A stretch of DNA of 21,244 nt from JBDKFK01 sp039798745 (lineage in GTDB: Bacteria > Patescibacteriota > Microgenomatia > UBA1406 > GWC2-37-13): contig JBDKFK010000026.1 of assembly GCA_039798745.1 (NCBI GenBank), forward strand, positions 1 through 21,244, written 5' to 3'. The translations under genes and the position numbers were made by a program. A model generated the notes under the pieces. It was not told the DNA's origin, made no database searches, and saw only the letters and a list, made by a program, of their open reading frames with translations. Shown piece by piece: positions 20,484-21,244 of this stretch (position 1 is its first letter; every line of letters begins with the position of its first letter).

Positions 20484-20575
20484 CAAATGAATAAGATAAA
20501 TATATATTATAGGTCACAGTATAGCGATGAGCCTGATGTGGGATAAAGCAGTAAGATAATAACAAACCTATAGTA

Positions 20576-20604
20576 TTGTATTGCGAGCGTAGCTTTAGTA
20601 TAAT
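20576..20604 (+). promoter_or_regulatory. Promoter of the 20833 gene
   Basis: TTGTAT (20576-20581) and TATAAT (20599-20604) are spaced by 17 bp. Start near 20611, leader about 220 nt. Confidence 0.65.
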
Positions 20605-20610
20605 ATCGTA

Positions 20611-20832
20611 TATTTTCGCACATACGGCTCCTGCATGTCGTCTTTGTGCCTGTACGTTGAAAACCTGCAAGAACAAAAATTGGTCTGAGCGGGGCAGTAT
20701 AAGTATGAGCTCATAAGCTCATGTATGTACTGTCCCGTTTGGACACCGTCGGCAGACCGCGGCTAAGCGTCTGCGCCTCAAGTCCCCGTTCCCACGGGGC
20801 ATTGTGTCGTTTCAATGAGCAAAGGAGGTACA
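20611..20832 (+). promoter_or_regulatory. Structured 5' leader of the 20833 gene
   Basis: Hairpins: 20691-20736 (GGG-CAGTA paired with TACTG-TCCC around ATGAGC/GCTCAT), 20752-20774 (GCAGAC/GTCTGC), and 20784-20799 (CCCCGT/ACGGGG). AAAGGAGGT follows. No gene is seen in this stretch. Confidence 0.55.
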
Positions 20833-21244
20833 ATGTCACGAGGAGTCCGTCTTTTTTCTGAGTTTTGGGTACTGGCCGTGTGCATAGTGCTGAGTTTAGT
20901 GGTACAACAGCCACTATTCCTTCAGATCATGCGCGTGGCCGTCTATGGCTGCCTTGGACTCATCTTTTCGGAGTGGGTTCTCATCGCCATTCCCCACACT
21001 CCGGCGATCTTTCGCTGGATCTTTGCCGTAAGGTTCCGGCCCGCCAGGGTGAGTATGGGCATGGTGCTTTTCGGCATCTCTGCCTATTTCCTCACTGTTT
21101 ACGGGTATCATCCGTACTGGGGTGGCTGGGTAACGATCGCCGCGATAGCGGCGTTCAGCTGGCCTCTCCTGGAAACGGTCGTCTGGGCTTGCGGCATCGG
21201 GCTAAGTACCAGCGAGTCATCGCCGCCCGAGGAATTGCAGCCTG
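20833..21244 (+). CDS. Polytopic membrane protein, partial (3' end beyond window)
   Basis: The frame is open from the ATG at 20833, 5 nt after AAAGGAGGT, to the window end (137 codons). The protein begins MSRGVRLFSEFWVLAVCIVLSLVV and has about four hydrophobic helices: near residues 11-26, 36-54, 75-91 and 98-122. A Ser/Glu/Pro-rich stretch (STSESSPPEELQP) follows, perhaps the linker to a soluble domain outside the window. I do not recognise it. Its promoter, structured leader and strong SD match the GC-richer set, in which membrane helices followed by a soluble domain are common. Confidence 0.75.
   Translation, partial: MSRGVRLFSEFWVLAVCIVLSLVVQQPLFLQIMRVAVYGCLGLIFSEWVLIAIPHTPAIFRWIFAVRFRPARVSMGMVLFGISAYFLTVYGYHPYWGGWVTIAAIAAFSWPLLETVVWACGIGLSTSESSPPEELQP

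Noticed and set aside
1..21244. CRISPR array, integrase, transposase or prophage structural genes
   Set aside because: None were seen; the repeats present are short inverted palindromes without regular spacers.

Overview
The window most likely comes from a Candidate Phyla Radiation (Patescibacteria) genome or a close relative; this is inference. The support is an eukaryal/archaeal-style isoleucyl-tRNA synthetase, many promoters whose start site coincides with the start codon (leaderless mRNAs), small compact genes, and short GTCAT...ATGAC palindromic repeats of the kind scattered through such genomes. TAA, TAG and TGA all behave as stops.

Two kinds of DNA alternate. The AT-richer backbone carries conserved genes: ileS (1943-4990), a SEDS rodA-like gene (5012-6046), rplU and rpmA (6220-6801), an EAL-domain protein (7041-7907), a ParB-like HTH protein (7941-8507), two tandem type I signal peptidases (8461-9727, minus), tRNA-Val(CAC) (9902-9975), a small hypothetical gene (11298-11546), and a two-gene glycan module (12369-17146, minus). 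In nearly all of these a -10 box lies 6-10 nt before the ATG and there is no Shine-Dalgarno (SD) sequence.

The second kind is a set of visibly GC-richer genes: 1-208, 655-1653, 10312-11202 (zinc-ribbon protein kinase), 11744-12178, 17394-18107, 18259-18819, 18831-19364, 19653-20282 and 20833 to the window end. These have a strong SD (GGAGG or AAAGGGGG), usually a 75-300 nt 5' leader full of hairpins, and mostly a long near-perfect hairpin just after the stop codon. Four of them (144, 186, 177 and 209 aa) appear to be divergent members of one family resembling DUF1874 (STIV B116 / AcrIII-1 ring-nuclease fold). Three of the four carry two N-terminal membrane helices. This set is the best candidate here for an undescribed system; the family call comes from motif order only.

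The glycan module is compact: one protein fuses a dolichyl-phosphate-mannose-synthase-like GT2 to a cellulose/chitin-synthase-like GT2, and the next, overlapping by 4 bp, fuses a GT-C membrane glycosyltransferase to a GH8-like domain. Mobile repeats have altered two backbone genes: a 45-bp palindromic element sits in frame inside ileS, and a 131-bp inverted-repeat element ends the rodA-like reading frame early.
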